DNA of 64,000 bases from Tuctoria greenei (GCA_036927565.1 JAYESD010000005.1:100843872-100907871); one strand, 5' to 3'; shown: positions 34,970 through 46,765, numbered from the stretch's first letter. Notes: generated from the letters alone by a model not told the origin. A program made the numbers and translations.

Positions 34970-37728
34970 TGTGACGCCCAGTTCCGAAAAATGAACCAAG
35001 CTAACATATATGTGTGCCCAGGATGTTCAACACACATACACGAGTGCAATCACAAAAGAGTATACAGAAAATTACCATAGAACAAGATTAACTAACCAAA
35101 TTTTAGTACACAAACTAGATTATCCTCGAATACAAGCTCTAATGAATATTAATGACAAGTTCAACTAATGCAGCGGAAATAAACTAATTAAGCAACTAAG
35201 CAAACTATGTAAAAGGGATAGCGCAGCTCCATGCAACACCACAGGAAAAGCTGACGGTAGACACGGCCTAGATCTCCACATTATCGCCATTAAACTCACA
35301 ATTCTGACCTGCAACTGTTGGGGGGGGGGGATTACAAGAGTGAGTACATGTCGTACTCAGCAAGTTTGGAAAGTATGAGATGTGGCTGATTCAAATGACG
35401 ACAATAATAATGGCTAAGTGCTGAAAAGTACAGTAAAACCATTTGAAAAGCAATATATATATTATATGTATGTGAAGTAAACCCATCATAATCATAAATA
35501 ATATCATAATACCAGTCCATAATTCACCATCCTCATCCATAATTTTAGATTTCACCATTTGCCAATAACCATTTTCAATACCAGAAATTAATTCATAACC
35601 ATTACCATAACCATTACCAAACCATAACCATCCCAAATTCCAATTTCCCTCTAATCATGGAAGTTGTCCAGGTGCTCATAACTGGGAGCACGGCTATCAT
35701 GATAGTTTTAATTAACTCTGCAGAGTTTGTACCTCTTTACCCACGTGTTCGTGATTTCATCAACTTCCGGCGACTAAGAATCTCCCTTATGCCCATGACC
35801 CGTCAGTCATATTACACACTTCTGTTGGTGTGTGGCCAAGAGATCACAAAATAGCCTTTACAAAGGGATTACTAGTCTATTCAGACCCCACTGAGGTTTC
35901 ACCGGTGGCGATGCCTCCAACTGAGCACATCTTCAACCAAGGGCCCCCTCTTGAGCCATTCGGATCCCAGGGTAGTCCCACCAATCATCAACAAACCCAA
36001 TCTGACTACCCCTTCCCCGAGCATCCACAATGGTCCAAACAGCACTAGCAAAGCCCTAATTAATCAGCTACGCCGCACCCATACTTGGCCTCGTTGTGGC
36101 ACTGTAGTCCTGGCTTATTCTCGCATGAACCGGTCCTTAGATCTAAAGCAAGCAAACCACCATAACATCCAACCCATCAACATACCAGGCTTGCTTAGAT
36201 CACCCATTACCATACCATATTGACCAGTTCACATTAACCAAAATATCATTAAGATATAACTAAATGTGTAGTATCATTTTCCATCCCAATTAGTTAAGCG
36301 AAGCAAAAAGGTGAAAGCCCTTCCCGACTCTCTACCATATATTCCAGATGACAAGGGTGGTTAAACAAATCTAGTAAACTTCCTAACATAGGATTCCCAT
36401 GAAATTGACACAAGCATGCAGTTTGCAAACAAAACATTTATTTTAAAAACAGGATCAATATGCTTCAAGGACACTTGCCTTGCTCCGGCGGATAGGGTTG
36501 CTCAAACGCTTTGAAGTCTTGGTTCTCGAAATCCTCGTACCCGACTTCTTGAGCACTTCCCCCTACTCGTGATCACACATACAAGAAAACATATACAATC
36601 AACATGATGAACACACATTAATCAACATGTGATGATATGCATGCATGCAAAGATCAATTATTAATTAACTACGATTCTTTATTAATTAGATGCAACTAGT
36701 TCATACGTGTTCATATGAGTTTACGGGGATTTTAGCGAGAAATAATGCGGCTGAAAATAAAAAGACGGTGCGACTACGATCAATTTACGCCTATTAGGTT
36801 CAATATGGTCGCTAAAATTCGCATCGGAACGTGGCCTACCGTAGATGCGATGGCTTCGATGATCGCGGGATGGGGACGACGCGTAGACGAGATAGATGGT
36901 GCAAGATCCCCCGGCGGCACGATGACGGCAACGTGATGGCGATGATCTCCGGCGGACGGTAGCGCCCTCCTCTTTTTCCTCCTCTTCTTCTCCTCCTTTT
37001 TCTCCCTTTTCTTCCCTGCGGCACAGCTCCTGGTGCTTTCTTTTTCCCTTAACCCGGCGGCTAGGGTTTTCTTTTCTGGGATCGGGAGAATTTACGGAGG
37101 CCACGGCCTCTTTTATAGGCGGCGGGACGCGGTCGGTACCGACTCGTACCGGGGCTGGCGAGCCGCGTCGGGGTCGGGCGGTGCGGGGCGCGCGCGTGAG
37201 GGCGCGGGAGGCGCGGCTCGGGGCGTCGGGCGGGGTCGCATGGCCGAGCGCGCGGGCGAGGCGCGTGCGGCTCGGTGCGGGGCTTCGGGGTGGGGCCCGT
37301 GCGGGCGCGTGGCGGTGGGGAAGGGCGCGCGTGCTGCTGGAGGCGCTCGCTGGCTGGGCCGGTCAGGCGGCCTGGCCGGCGGAGCAGTCCTCTCTTTTTT
37401 TCTTTTCTTTTTTTTTCTTTTTATATACATACTTTATTTTTTTTCATTATATTATTATTTATTTACACTTTATATTATTTATTTTTTATATATGATTATT
37501 ATATATATTATTTATATATATATATTTATAAATATATTTATATATATTTTATTATTATTTTTATACTTATTCCCTATTACAAGTTTTACGCTATTATTTT
37601 CCTTTTCTTCTTTTGCTACTCATATTTGTATATGTATGTTCTATATTTTATTATTTTTCTTTTATTCTATTAATATTTAATGCATGAACATGTATGCAAT
37701 GCATGATGTGAAAATTGAGGGTGTTACA
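34970..37728 (-). repeat. Right LTR of inner gypsy
   Basis: TGTGACGCCCAG to GAGGGTGTTACA, followed by the target duplication ACTAC. Same AT-rich then CpG-rich U3 blocks (37440-37690 and 37135-37390). The minus-strand ORF at 36721-37104 lacks an ATG and its start is not conserved in the other LTR. Confidence 0.9.
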
Positions 37729-37733
37729 ACTAC

Positions 37734-39551
37734 CCCTTCCCCGAGCATTCTTAATGGTCTAAATATGACTAGCGATACACTAATTAGTCAGCTAACCCAC
37801 ACCCATTCTTGGCCCTATGGTGGCAATGTAAATCCTGGATGGTCGCTCAATGAACTGGTCCTTAGATCTAAAGCAAGCGAAACCACCAAAAATAGTCCAA
37901 CCCATTCCACATAACTGACTTGCTTAGATCCCTAGGCACCATGTTGCTAAAGGGTCACTATTATCAAATTTCATCATTCATGTGTCCATTAGTTCATAGT
38001 TAAGTAATATGAGTGTTTACCAAACCCAATTTAGTATTGCAAAGCAAAAAGTGAAAACTACCCTTCCCGACTCTATACATAGTGTTCAAGCTACAAGGGT
38101 GGTCATATAAAACTAGTAAACTCCTACAATTGGGTTTTCCCATCAATTTCAACAAAAGCATCAAAGCCTTTAAACAAGATCAATATGGTCAAGGGAACTT
38201 GCATTGCTTCTGACCATGATTTGGATCGAAGGATTCAAAACTCTGGTTATGCAAGTCCTCGAAAGAACTCTCTACGCAATTCCTTTTATTCCGAGCGACA
38301 AACATGCAAAACACGCAATTCAATCAAATAATGCTCATATAGTACTCAATATGCCATGATATGCATGATCAATGCAATTGTTAGGTAAACGTTGTTAACG
38401 AGTTGCTATTAATGTTTTCTAACTAGTTACAATAGTTTCCAATAAGTTTGAACAGGTTTGGAATTGATTTGAGTTGATTTGGAATTGATTCAGCACATCC
38501 CAGATTCAGATACCAGAATAGTCCGGTTTCAGGGTCCGGGCTAGACCGCCCTGGACAGAACTAGAATTTAGGGTTTTCTTGATTTGTGAGAATTGGTGTT
38601 GAATTTACTTGAAAACTTGAACGTAGAGGGTATACCACGTGTTTAGAGATCCAAAGATCAAAGTTTTGACGTGAGACTTTGAATCTTGGCGATTGGAGCT
38701 TGATAGAGATGAGATGATGAAGATTGGTGACGGAGAATGACAATTCATCGAAGAATTGATGAAGGTTGATCTTGATTGGTCCTTCTTTGTGTGTCTCCCC
38801 TCCTCCTTGCTTCTCGACTTGACCTTGACGATGGCTAAATTCGAAAGTGACAGCAAGGGTTTTCAATTATGTTGTAGAGGTGTGGGGCATTGGGTTGTTT
38901 ATATAGAGGTGGGAATTAGGGTTTCGGGGTGAATTCCAAGTAGAATTGGATGGGAGACGCGTAGGGACCAAGGCGGGGTCCTTTTGGGCTCCTCTGAGGT
39001 TGGGCACAAATTTCTTGGCCCAAATTAGGCAATTATCCAAAAACAAATCATGAAGAAATAAAAGAATCCGAGTTGAGTTCAATAGGCCAGACTAGTCCGC
39101 ATGTAGGACCGCACAAGTCCGTTTCTGAACAAAGCTACATCGGACTAGTACGGTGTATAAGGCTGTACAAGTCCGGGGTTGCAGAATAAAATGCTTCCGG
39201 ACTAAAATTCAACAATGAATGGACCAGTCTGCTTGGACCACGGGCAAGTCTGAACAACATAAGAGACCAAACCGGACTAGTCCATGCTGTGTCGGACAAG
39301 TCTAGGCTCTGATGGAAACTGCTCTGAAGGAAATTGAATTTTCTTAACAGAGGATACTGAATTTTCTGAATAGGGAATGGGGATACCGGACTAGTCCGGT
39401 TTGAGAGATTGGACAAGTCCGCACCTTGACAGACTGAAATCTCCAGTTTAGCCATAAATTCATTTTAATCCTGATCCTTTTTACATGGCTTAATGTTAAA
39501 CCTGTATGAGAATGTATGCAATGCATCATGCATGAAAATAAGGGTGTTACA
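37734..39551 (-). repeat. Right LTR of outer gypsy, part B, with paired palindromes
   Basis: Continues the outer LTR after the inner element. Read on the minus strand it begins TGTAACACCCTTATTTTC at 39551. Five palindrome pairs lie at 39393/39415, 39278/39298, 39225/39246, 39146/39169 and 39093/39115 (centres). A TATA box (CTCTATATAAAC) lies near 38915-38904, downstream in element orientation. Confidence 0.88.
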
Positions 39552-40738
39552 CTAAGCCCCGAACATGATCAACGAGCCTTGAACATGACGATCTCTCAAC
39601 AAAAAGATAAAACATGTCATGTTATCAAATATGATCGAGGTCTTTCACATGGATGTTAGATGTCCATATGCATTCTATGCCCCAAACATGTATTCCAAGA
39701 ATAGAATATTTCCTACCATGTATTGATATATATTTCTTTATTTATCATATTCTCTACCATGCATGTCTATACACGCAACCTATATGGTAGTTTATCTACC
39801 ACACTAATGAAGAGTATTATCCTGTCATCAATACAGATAACAAACTATGTTTGACAGGAAGGATGTTCCCTCGAGGGTACGAGGATAGAATGTGTACTAC
39901 CATCTAAGCACACAGCTCTCACTATGTACGTGGCTCATCAAATTAATCGCATGCTACCACATATATAGTATATTTTCTATCATGCATGTTGTACTCGTCT
40001 TTTCAAAGAAACGACGGCCATAGGCGCTAGCCGCTACGTGTTTTAATTTTAGGAACAAATGAACACACATGTGAAAACACGTACACAACATCCGATCATC
40101 AATGTCATCAAATTAACATCATGCTCAACAAGAGGGCGCAAAAATCCTCAACACGTGATCAATTATGCTTGATCGCGAGCTCTCTTTCACATGCATTATA
40201 TTCATGTACACCATCAAACATGATCATGACAATAATTATCGGTTCCATATGGACTCTCGGTCGGCAATGGTCGGATCCTTCCAAAAAAGAAATGGACTCT
40301 CGGCCGATTGCCACACCCGTTCCCGTCAATCTTTCGCACCTCATTGAAATCGTTCACACGAAATGTTACAAACACCGCGGGATGGACCTACAAAGTATGT
40401 CAGGTAGGCCATTGCATAACTTGGGCCCTTTGCTTGTCAAATAAAAAATTGCCTATGAAGCTGATGGGACACATCGAGCCTTTGCGATAACCGAGAAGTG
40501 GCAAACCGCGGTTTGGAGTAACCTCGACTGACCCGCTGATTCAAAAGCACAATTTTTGAAGTGTCCAATCGTCTCCATTCGCGCACTTAAAGGACGACCC
40601 GCAATAGAGGCACACCGTCCTCTTCTTGTCCACCGCACCTCTCCAACGATCATAGGATCCAAACTTCTCCTCTTGCTTCTCCGCCGCACCATCGCCGACC
40701 GCCTCCCGCTCTTTATCCGCACATCCGTGGCTGCACAA

Positions 40739-41384
40739 ATGCGTAGCCCCGCACCGATGTGCTCCTGGACATCGACGTCCTCTGAACCTCCTTCTCTGTT
40801 TACGTCCCCGCTAATGTTGGTGGAACTATATGGAGCACCCGCACCTCCTCCGCCCCCGTCTCCGCCTGCAGTGCCTGCACCTCCTCCGCCCGCGGCGCTC
40901 GCACCTTCTTACACAACATGGTTGAAGCTTTTTGCCTCTTCGAGAACCGCATCGACAAACTCGAGCACCGGCTTAAGGAGGTCACCGATTACTTGTCCGT
41001 CATCGACGAGTGCGCAAGAGCGCTCGACACAATGGCATGGTATGTATTTGACAATACTCTTGCTCTTATCACCATCTGGGACTTTGGAGCCTTCCCTATT
41101 GCACCAGCATGGACTCCGCCGACTACTACTGCTTTGGGTTAGTCTTTATGGCCGCTCGTCTCGACTCCCTCTACAAGACAATCGGTGAGGAGTCTGGGGT
41201 GGAGTTTCACAAGAAACTAGTGAACGCCCTCGGCCTGAAGTTTGGTCTGGTGTTGGAGGAGGAGGCGCTGGCTGTTGCGGCGGAGGAGGAGGCGCCGCCT
41301 GCGAATGCGGTGGCACAGGCAGAGGCGCCACCGGCGGATGCGGCGACGGTAGAGGGGGAGGTGAAGAAGTCCTCCTCCGACTAG
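40739..41384 (+). pseudogene. Uncharacterised gene family, copy 3 (broken)
   Basis: Start ATG at 40739 (MRSPAPMCSWTSTSSEPP) and Pro/Ala-rich N-terminus. A shift before 40918 moves the conserved helical segment into another frame (FENRIDKLEHRLKEVTDYL, ALDTMAWYVFDNTL). A 1-bp deletion near 41070, seen by counting 32 bases where copies 1 and 2 have 33, shifts again into the frame with MDSADYYCFGLVFMAARLD and LYKTIGEESG. The Ala/Glu/Pro-rich tail ends at TAG 41384. The block matching the TATA box reads CAATAGAGG and has lost the motif. Function unknown. Confidence 0.65.
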
Positions 41385-41558
41385 AGTAGGATTAGTAGTT
41401 GTTTTGATTTTATGTTGATGAAAAATGTCTTTTATTTTCATGAACAATGTGTCCTATGCATTATTGAAAAACTCTTCCTTTTATCAAAAACCATCGCATA
41501 TGGAAAATAAACACATTAGTAATATTATTTCTAATAAATATTAAACACATTAGTAATA

Positions 41559-41657
41559 CCCCCCCTTTCATTTTAATTGTTGTTGGGACAACCTTTATTA
41601 CTTCATTTATAGTTCATTTGGTTATCTGAAACGACAATTATTTTAGAACGGACGTAG
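41559..41657. mobile_element. Degenerate Stowaway-like MITE (right arm)
   Basis: Lies where the left arm has its Stowaway (9709-9809), preceded by the same ACACATTAGTAATA flank. Ends are eroded (CCCCCCCTTTCATT and AACGGACGTAG) but TA flanks remain. The insertion most likely predates the duplication. Confidence 0.55.
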
Positions 41658-43120
41658 TATTATATATAAAAAAATTATAAAAATAAAAACCTATATCGTG
41701 TAACTGTACATCGCATACGGGTGATGCAAATACTAGTTAATTTTATTTCTTCTCGCTTTAGCAACTAACATCGTGGGCCCCTCCTCGGCCTAGCCCTAGG
41801 CAGTCGGTTGCCCGTCCCTCCTAGGCCCAAAGTTGGTCCTGCCTTTAACACCTTGGTATGTGAATCGAATTCTCTGCTGCAGGGCCGCACATCCATCTCT
41901 GTGCAACCCTGCCTAGACGGTTGCCACATCTTTTCACACTCCGAATCTTACAACCATACTGTCAAGGGCGCACTGCACGGCTCTTGCGACTGTGCCACCC
42001 TGCCCCGAGGATTGCCACGTACGCCAACACCCGAATTATGCAGCGCACACGGGCACAACGCAACAATCGAACAATCGATATACTTCGTTTCAAAGTGTAA
42101 GGCGGCCCATGCATGGAAAAAGCCAATGGACTATTAGAACTAATGATGAACGATTGAGCAAACTATAACAGAGGAAGCGAAAAGCACTCTCAGTTGACAG
42201 ATAACAAGGCCAGCAACAAACACTGCTTTTCTATTATTCATGTTGTCATTTCAATAAATGAGTACAACACCTTTTATATGCTTGGAGCACACAAACTCCA
42301 CATCCAAAATTAGATCAGTGATCCGAATGACTCGGCGCTTGGCGTGCACGATCCATCATGTTCACGAGGTTTGTCAACTAACATTAACTGAGAACTTTGT
42401 CACATGTCACTAGTGTATGCACATACACGACCTCAAAACAAGGTTCAGGGTGCATCGTGGACTAACAACATGACCCGGCCAAACACTCACATAATTAGCA
42501 TACACTTGCAAGCAACTACATGGCCGCATCTTCGCGTACGAACGGCAACGCCAACCAACTTAATTTGTACCACCTAAAAAATATTTTCCATGTCCATGAG
42601 CCAAGCAAGCTCTTCTGATGCGGAAACTAATCAGCACTAGACCTCTCTTGTGCACGTACTCACGAACACAACCTGAACTCATCAGGTGTTCATTAGCCCA
42701 GCAAGTCAGGTTAGCACAAATACAGACAATGCAATAATAATAAGCGGTGTTGAGTTGCCTACGGCTTTGAGACCCTTTATCGAAAAAACTGCCACCATAC
42801 AAAGAGCGCTACAGCCTCACCTGCCATGAACTCCGTGCTTGGAGATGGCAAACGCCCCTTGACATCGCGGCTTGGGTATGAGCATGACACGGGAGAACTT
42901 GTGAGTGCATCTTGAAGATGAAGTGATTATGCAGACTTGAGGAGACAAAAGCTCTTGATGGAGCACACGTTAGAAGAGAGAGACGATGACCCAAGGATAA
43001 GAACGAACGGAACTGCAACAATAAAGAATAGAATGGATAAGGCCTTTGCCTAGACTATAGTTTTTATTCACTCATCAATAGATTTATTTAGTTTCTATAG
43101 TATTTACTATTTATGTAATA

Positions 43121-43202
43121 CTCCCTCTTTGTATGAAATATTTATCATCAGATAGTTCATTTTTGAACTAAGTGGTGACAAATATTTCAAAACAAGAGTG
43201 AG
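43121..43202. mobile_element. Stowaway-like MITE (right-arm only)
   Basis: CTCCCTCTTTGTATGAAAT and its near inverse ATTTCAAAACAAGAGTGAG enclose 82 bp. A TA precedes it; the TA after it is lost. No counterpart in the left arm. Confidence 0.65.
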
Positions 43203-43682
43203 GCACTAATTTTCCCTTGAACTAAAATATTTTCTAAACTCAAGATCGTAATATTATTTGTTCTAGATTAATGTGCCTTATTTGAGTATACTCATGTGTT
43301 CTCTTAGACAAGCCAACAAATTTAATCCTTGCTTCCGGTAGCTATCGCAAATGAATTCCTCTTATCAATACATATTCAAAACAACAAGTATTTGTTTATA
43401 TCTAACATAATATTATTCTATTCCCTTATAGAAGAAAAAAAATGACAAAACATTCTTGCTAATGCTGTGATGGAAAATTGGAAAAATATTTGGACAATGA
43501 ACACACTGACAAGAAAAATTGATTGCACAATCTGAATCATGAAAAATTATCAAATTTATGACGTTATTAACTACTTGTATATCAAATTATAAACTTTATA
43601 TTTTTTACTAAATTGTTAAACAAATTAACAAGTTTTATATATTTTTCAAAGCACATACCCTTCGGTGAAATCCTAGGTCCGC

Positions 43683-44115
43683 CATTTTCACATGCATGTT
43701 TGTTGTCCTGCATATGCTACGTCCCCCGAACATGATCAACGAGCCTCAAACTATATATGACGATCTTTCAACAGAAAGAGAAATCACGTAACGTCGTCAT
43801 CAAACATGATCGAGGTCTTTCAAGTGCATGCTATTTGTCCATGCTTGCTACGCCCCAAACATGATCAACGAGCCTCAAACATGATGATCTTACAACAAAA
43901 AGAGAAAACACGCGTTACGTCATCATAAATGATCGAGGTCTCTCTCACATGCATGTTAGTTATCCATGCATGCTACGCCTCAAGCATATGATCAACGAGC
44001 CTCAAACTGTATATGACGATCTTTTAACAAAAAGAGAAAACACCTAACGTCATCAAACATGCATGATTGAGGTCTTTTGCGTGTCAAGCAGAAAAACATG
44101 ATCGAGGGTTTGTAA
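43683..44115. repeat. About 128-bp tandem repeats upstream of copy 4
   Basis: Three full units and a remnant. The anchor GATCAACGAGCCTCAAAC begins at 43734, 43863 and 43990, giving periods of 129 and 127 bp. Each unit also has AAAAAGAGAAAACAC, ACGTCATCA, GATCGAGGTCT and CATGCATGTTAGTT. Related units precede each of the other arm copies. Confidence 0.75.
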
Positions 44116-44857
44116 TATATTGTGTTAATAAATGAATGCGTGGTGTGTTCATCGTGTTCCTCAAGAATGATAATTCATAAGGAAGAATTTAATTATTTTA
44201 TTTGACAAGTGAATGATTTAGTTACCAAGTGAATGTGCTCTAAGTTCAGTGATGTGTTGTCTCTAAGGAGGAGGAGGATTTAGATTTTCTTTTGTTGTTT
44301 TTCTTTTCTTGTTTCTTGTACGTTTTTCTTCTAGTTTGTGACGTTCTTTCAAATAGATGATGATCTTTCAACAAAAAGAGAAAACACGTAATGCCATGAA
44401 ACATGATCAAGCTCTTTTGCGTGACAAACTGAAAAACTTGAACATTACAGGCCCTTCGCGTGTCAAACATAAAAACAGGAAGTGAAAAACTGAAACACCG
44501 CGGGACGAACATGCAAAGTATGCTAGGTGGGCAATTGCATAACCTGGACCCTTTGCGTGTTAAATTAAAAAACTGCATGTGAACCCGATGGGACGAGTCA
44601 ACCCGATGCAATAACCGAGAGGAGGCAAACTGCGGTTTGGAGTAACTCCGACCCACCCACCAGTTCGAAAGCACGGTTTTCAAAGCATCTGATCATCTCC
44701 ACTCTCGTGCTTAAACAACGACCCGCTATGAAGCACTCCCTTGCGTGTCCGCCGCACCACTCCATCAATCGTTGCCTCCAAAGTACTCCTCTTGCTTCTC
44801 CGCCGCACCACCGTCGACCACCTCTCGCTCTTTCTCCGCACCTCCATCACCGCACAA

Positions 44858-45376
44858 ATGGGTAGCCCTGCACCAATGTGCTCTAGGCCGTCGATTTCCT
44901 CCGAACCTGCTTCTTCTCTGTTTCTGTCACTGCCAATGCCAGTGGAACTAGAGGCGGCGCCCGCACCACCTGGGCCCCCGTCTTCGCCCACAGCGCCCGC
45001 ACCTCCTCATCCCGTTTTGGTTCAGGAGAATGTCCGCCTCCTCCAAGACGGCATCGAAGAACTCGATCGGCGCCTGAAGGAGGCCACACATGACCTGCAA
45101 AAAAGCTCGTGTAACCATCTGGGTCTTGGGACCCTTCCCGTCTACACCAGCATGGACACCACAGGCCACTACTGCTTTGGGTCAAGCATTGTGCCCGGTC
45201 GTCTCAACGTCCTCTACGAGACGTTTGTGGAGGTGGTTGTGGTGGAGGGCCACCAGCAACTACGGCAGACTGTCGCCCGAAATCTTCAGACTCAATTGCC
45301 GGGGAAGGAGGAGGCGGCAGTAGCGGTGGCGGCGGCGGAGAAGAATGTGGAGGAGATCTCCTCCGACTCCGAGTAG
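44858..45376 (+). CDS. Uncharacterised gene family, copy 4 (intact ORF)
   Basis: The only full open copy: ATG 44858 to TAG 45376, 172 codons in one exon. The start is supported by alignment with the ATG of copies 1-3. Order: Ser/Pro-rich leader (MGSPAPMCSRPSISSEP); PVELEAAPAPPGPPSSPTAP; a charged helix (DGIEELDRRLKEATHDLQ); conserved core (NHLGLGTLPVY, TSMDTTGHYCFG, RLNVLYETFVEV); LRQTVARNLQTQL; a short Ala/Glu-rich tail ending SSDSE. Compared with copies 1-3 it lacks about 15 residues between the helix and the core. No signal peptide or membrane segment seen. The TATA block reads CTATGAAG, so the promoter may be weak. Function unknown; it could be a decaying copy that happens to be open. Confidence 0.55.
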   Translation: MGSPAPMCSRPSISSEPASSLFLSLPMPVELEAAPAPPGPPSSPTAPAPPHPVLVQENVRLLQDGIEELDRRLKEATHDLQKSSCNHLGLGTLPVYTSMDTTGHYCFGSSIVPGRLNVLYETFVEVVVVEGHQQLRQTVARNLQTQLPGKEEAAVAVAAAEKNVEEISSDSE

Positions 45377-45890
45377 AGTAGTGTTAGGAGTAGTTTTTCT
45401 TTTTCTTTTTTTCTATGTGTTTCTACATTACTTGTTTGTCATATATGTGTTTTTTTTTTGTTAATGAAAAATGTATTTTCTGTTTATGAACAATGCATCC
45501 TATGCAGTATCGGAAAACAATGCCTTTCCGAAAAAGGGGCGAGATAACTGGCGTTCAATGTCTAGACAAGAATTCGTTGTGTTGAAACAATCGATGGTTC
45601 TTCGTTGGGACTCCATTGAGAGCGTGTTGAGGCTCCATTTCTCCTTTTTTGTGTTCTTTCACTCACTATTTTTTTTTTCATTTGAGGTTGGTGGTTTACT
45701 GCAATTCTTATCATCATCTTTCCTAAAAGAAGACCGATGGTGACCGATTTTACATAATATTACCCCATGATTGATCTGGCAATTAAACTTCACCAAGGCT
45801 AAGATTACTATTGTCTTCATACTAAAGGTGATAGAGAACATACTCATGTATCAACATTAAGGATGGGTGGCCACTTATCAGTTGGGGTTT

Positions 45891-46765
45891 TGTCAGTACC
45901 CTGCATACCGGATACACCTTGGAATTACAAAGAGTGCAAAGGATCTCCACCTATCTGAGTTGAAGACCTTCGAGGCCCCCATGTGTCACTCGGAACCGGA
46001 CCTGCCTCCCTCCTATGGTTAGTCCCATTGCCGCCACGTGTATCATAAAACCGGAGCTACATTCCATACATGGGATAGCTCCACACTAGATACCTATGTG
46101 GCACCCCCGGACCTAACCACCGACAGAGGGAAGCTCCGGTACCGACATGTCAACAACAATACCAGACCTACTCGTCCAAGACAGTAAGCTTCGGAGCTGC
46201 CACTCGTCCAACCGCCAAACCTTCAACCTCAACAGGCAGATTGGTGGACCTCCAACGGCTCGGACCTTCAAGGAACATTAAAGACTCCAAGACCTAATTA
46301 TGTGTCATTAATGCTATCTTAATGACACACGATCAGAGGACCCTTAATACTAGTAACGCCACTGTCAAGGCGCGTTGCCACGCTATTAAGGGGAAATAAG
46401 TACATTAATTGTGTATTAAGCATCAGTAATCGCCAGGGCCACATGTCGGGCCAGGCTGATGATGTAATGGCCAGTCTTTGTATTATAAAAGTACTGGCTG
46501 AGCGATGCACTGGGAAGAATCTTCTGGAGACCGGCTAGAGGCTTCCAGACACTCTGGTCTCCCACACACAAGCGCTCAGACGCTCAATACAACAACAACA
46601 CACACCCATGGAGTAGGGTATTACGCTCAGGCGGCCCGAAGCACGTAAATCCTCGTGCCCAAATCGCCATCTTTCTGTGAATCTCCGCGCGCCCTAACTG
46701 AACTAAGAAACTTCCCGGGCTGCCAACTGTAGTACTGGGAGAATTGCCGGAACCAGACTCCGACA
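45891..46765 (+). repeat. Left LTR of the Tat-type element
   Basis: TGTCAGTACCCTGCATACC to CAGACTCCGACA, 875 bp, with a TATA box (TTATAAAAGTA, about 46484-46494). The partner LTR is not in the window, so the left boundary rests on TG and on the primer site two bases after the right end. Confidence 0.7.

Larger units (their letters stand above)
27391..37728 (-). mobile_element. Inner Ty3/gypsy LTR retrotransposon (complete, degraded)
   Basis: Minus-strand 10.3-kb element with a perfect 5-bp target duplication ACTAC (27386-27390 and 37729-37733) inside the right LTR of the outer element. LTRs are 27391-30141 (2751 bp) and 34970-37728 (2759 bp), with 4 differences in the first 155 aligned bases. 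The primer site, read on the minus strand at about 34966-34950, is TGTATCAGAGCCAGAGG, fitting initiator tRNA-Met. The polypurine tract is TTAAGGGGGGTAGG beside 30142. Coding order matches the outer element, so both belong to one lineage. Confidence 0.92.
17552..39551 (-). mobile_element. Outer Ty3/gypsy LTR retrotransposon (chromovirus-like), nested host
   Basis: Minus-strand element with LTRs at 17552-20333 and 26429-27390 plus 37734-39551 (about 2.78 kb each, TG...CA), a degenerate initiator-Met-type primer site beside 26428, and a polypurine tract beside 20334 (reverse strand AAGGGGGGGTAGG). Flanks CTACA (17547-17551) and CTAAG (39552-39556) look like a target duplication in which each copy has one change. 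Domain order gag-PR-RT-RH-IN plus a chromodomain-like tail suggests a Tekay/RIRE3-type chromovirus. In the first 155 aligned LTR bases I count 13 differences, against 4 for the inner element, so this one is older. Confidence 0.85.
39552..45690 (-). repeat. Right arm of large inverted duplication (main part)
   Basis: Inverse of the left arm, with gene copies 3 and 4, the shared Stowaway and the same spacer landmarks. It contains about 1 kb (42640-43680) without counterpart on the left, including a separate Stowaway at 43121-43202. Homology fades near 45690, about 200 bp before the Tat element begins. Confidence 0.8.

Noticed and set aside
36721..37104. 127-codon minus-strand ORF inside the inner gypsy right LTR
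   Set aside because: Begins with GTG, not ATG, and the left LTR lacks the same start. The Lys/Glu-rich stretch is low complexity.
17552..39551. Reading 17552-39551 as one very long retrotransposon or as two tandem elements
   Set aside because: The perfect ACTAC duplication at 27386 and 37729, and the continuity of the outer LTR across it, show a nested insertion.
5800..45690. Inverted arms as a hairpin RNA locus that silences the gene family
   Set aside because: The copies are transcribed outward from the centre (minus on the left, plus on the right), so their transcripts are all sense. A hairpin would need a single transcript across about 40 kb including the nested elements. Small-RNA data could reopen this.
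45886..45890. GGTTT as target duplication of the Tat-type element
   Set aside because: The right LTR and its flank are outside the window, so it cannot be verified.
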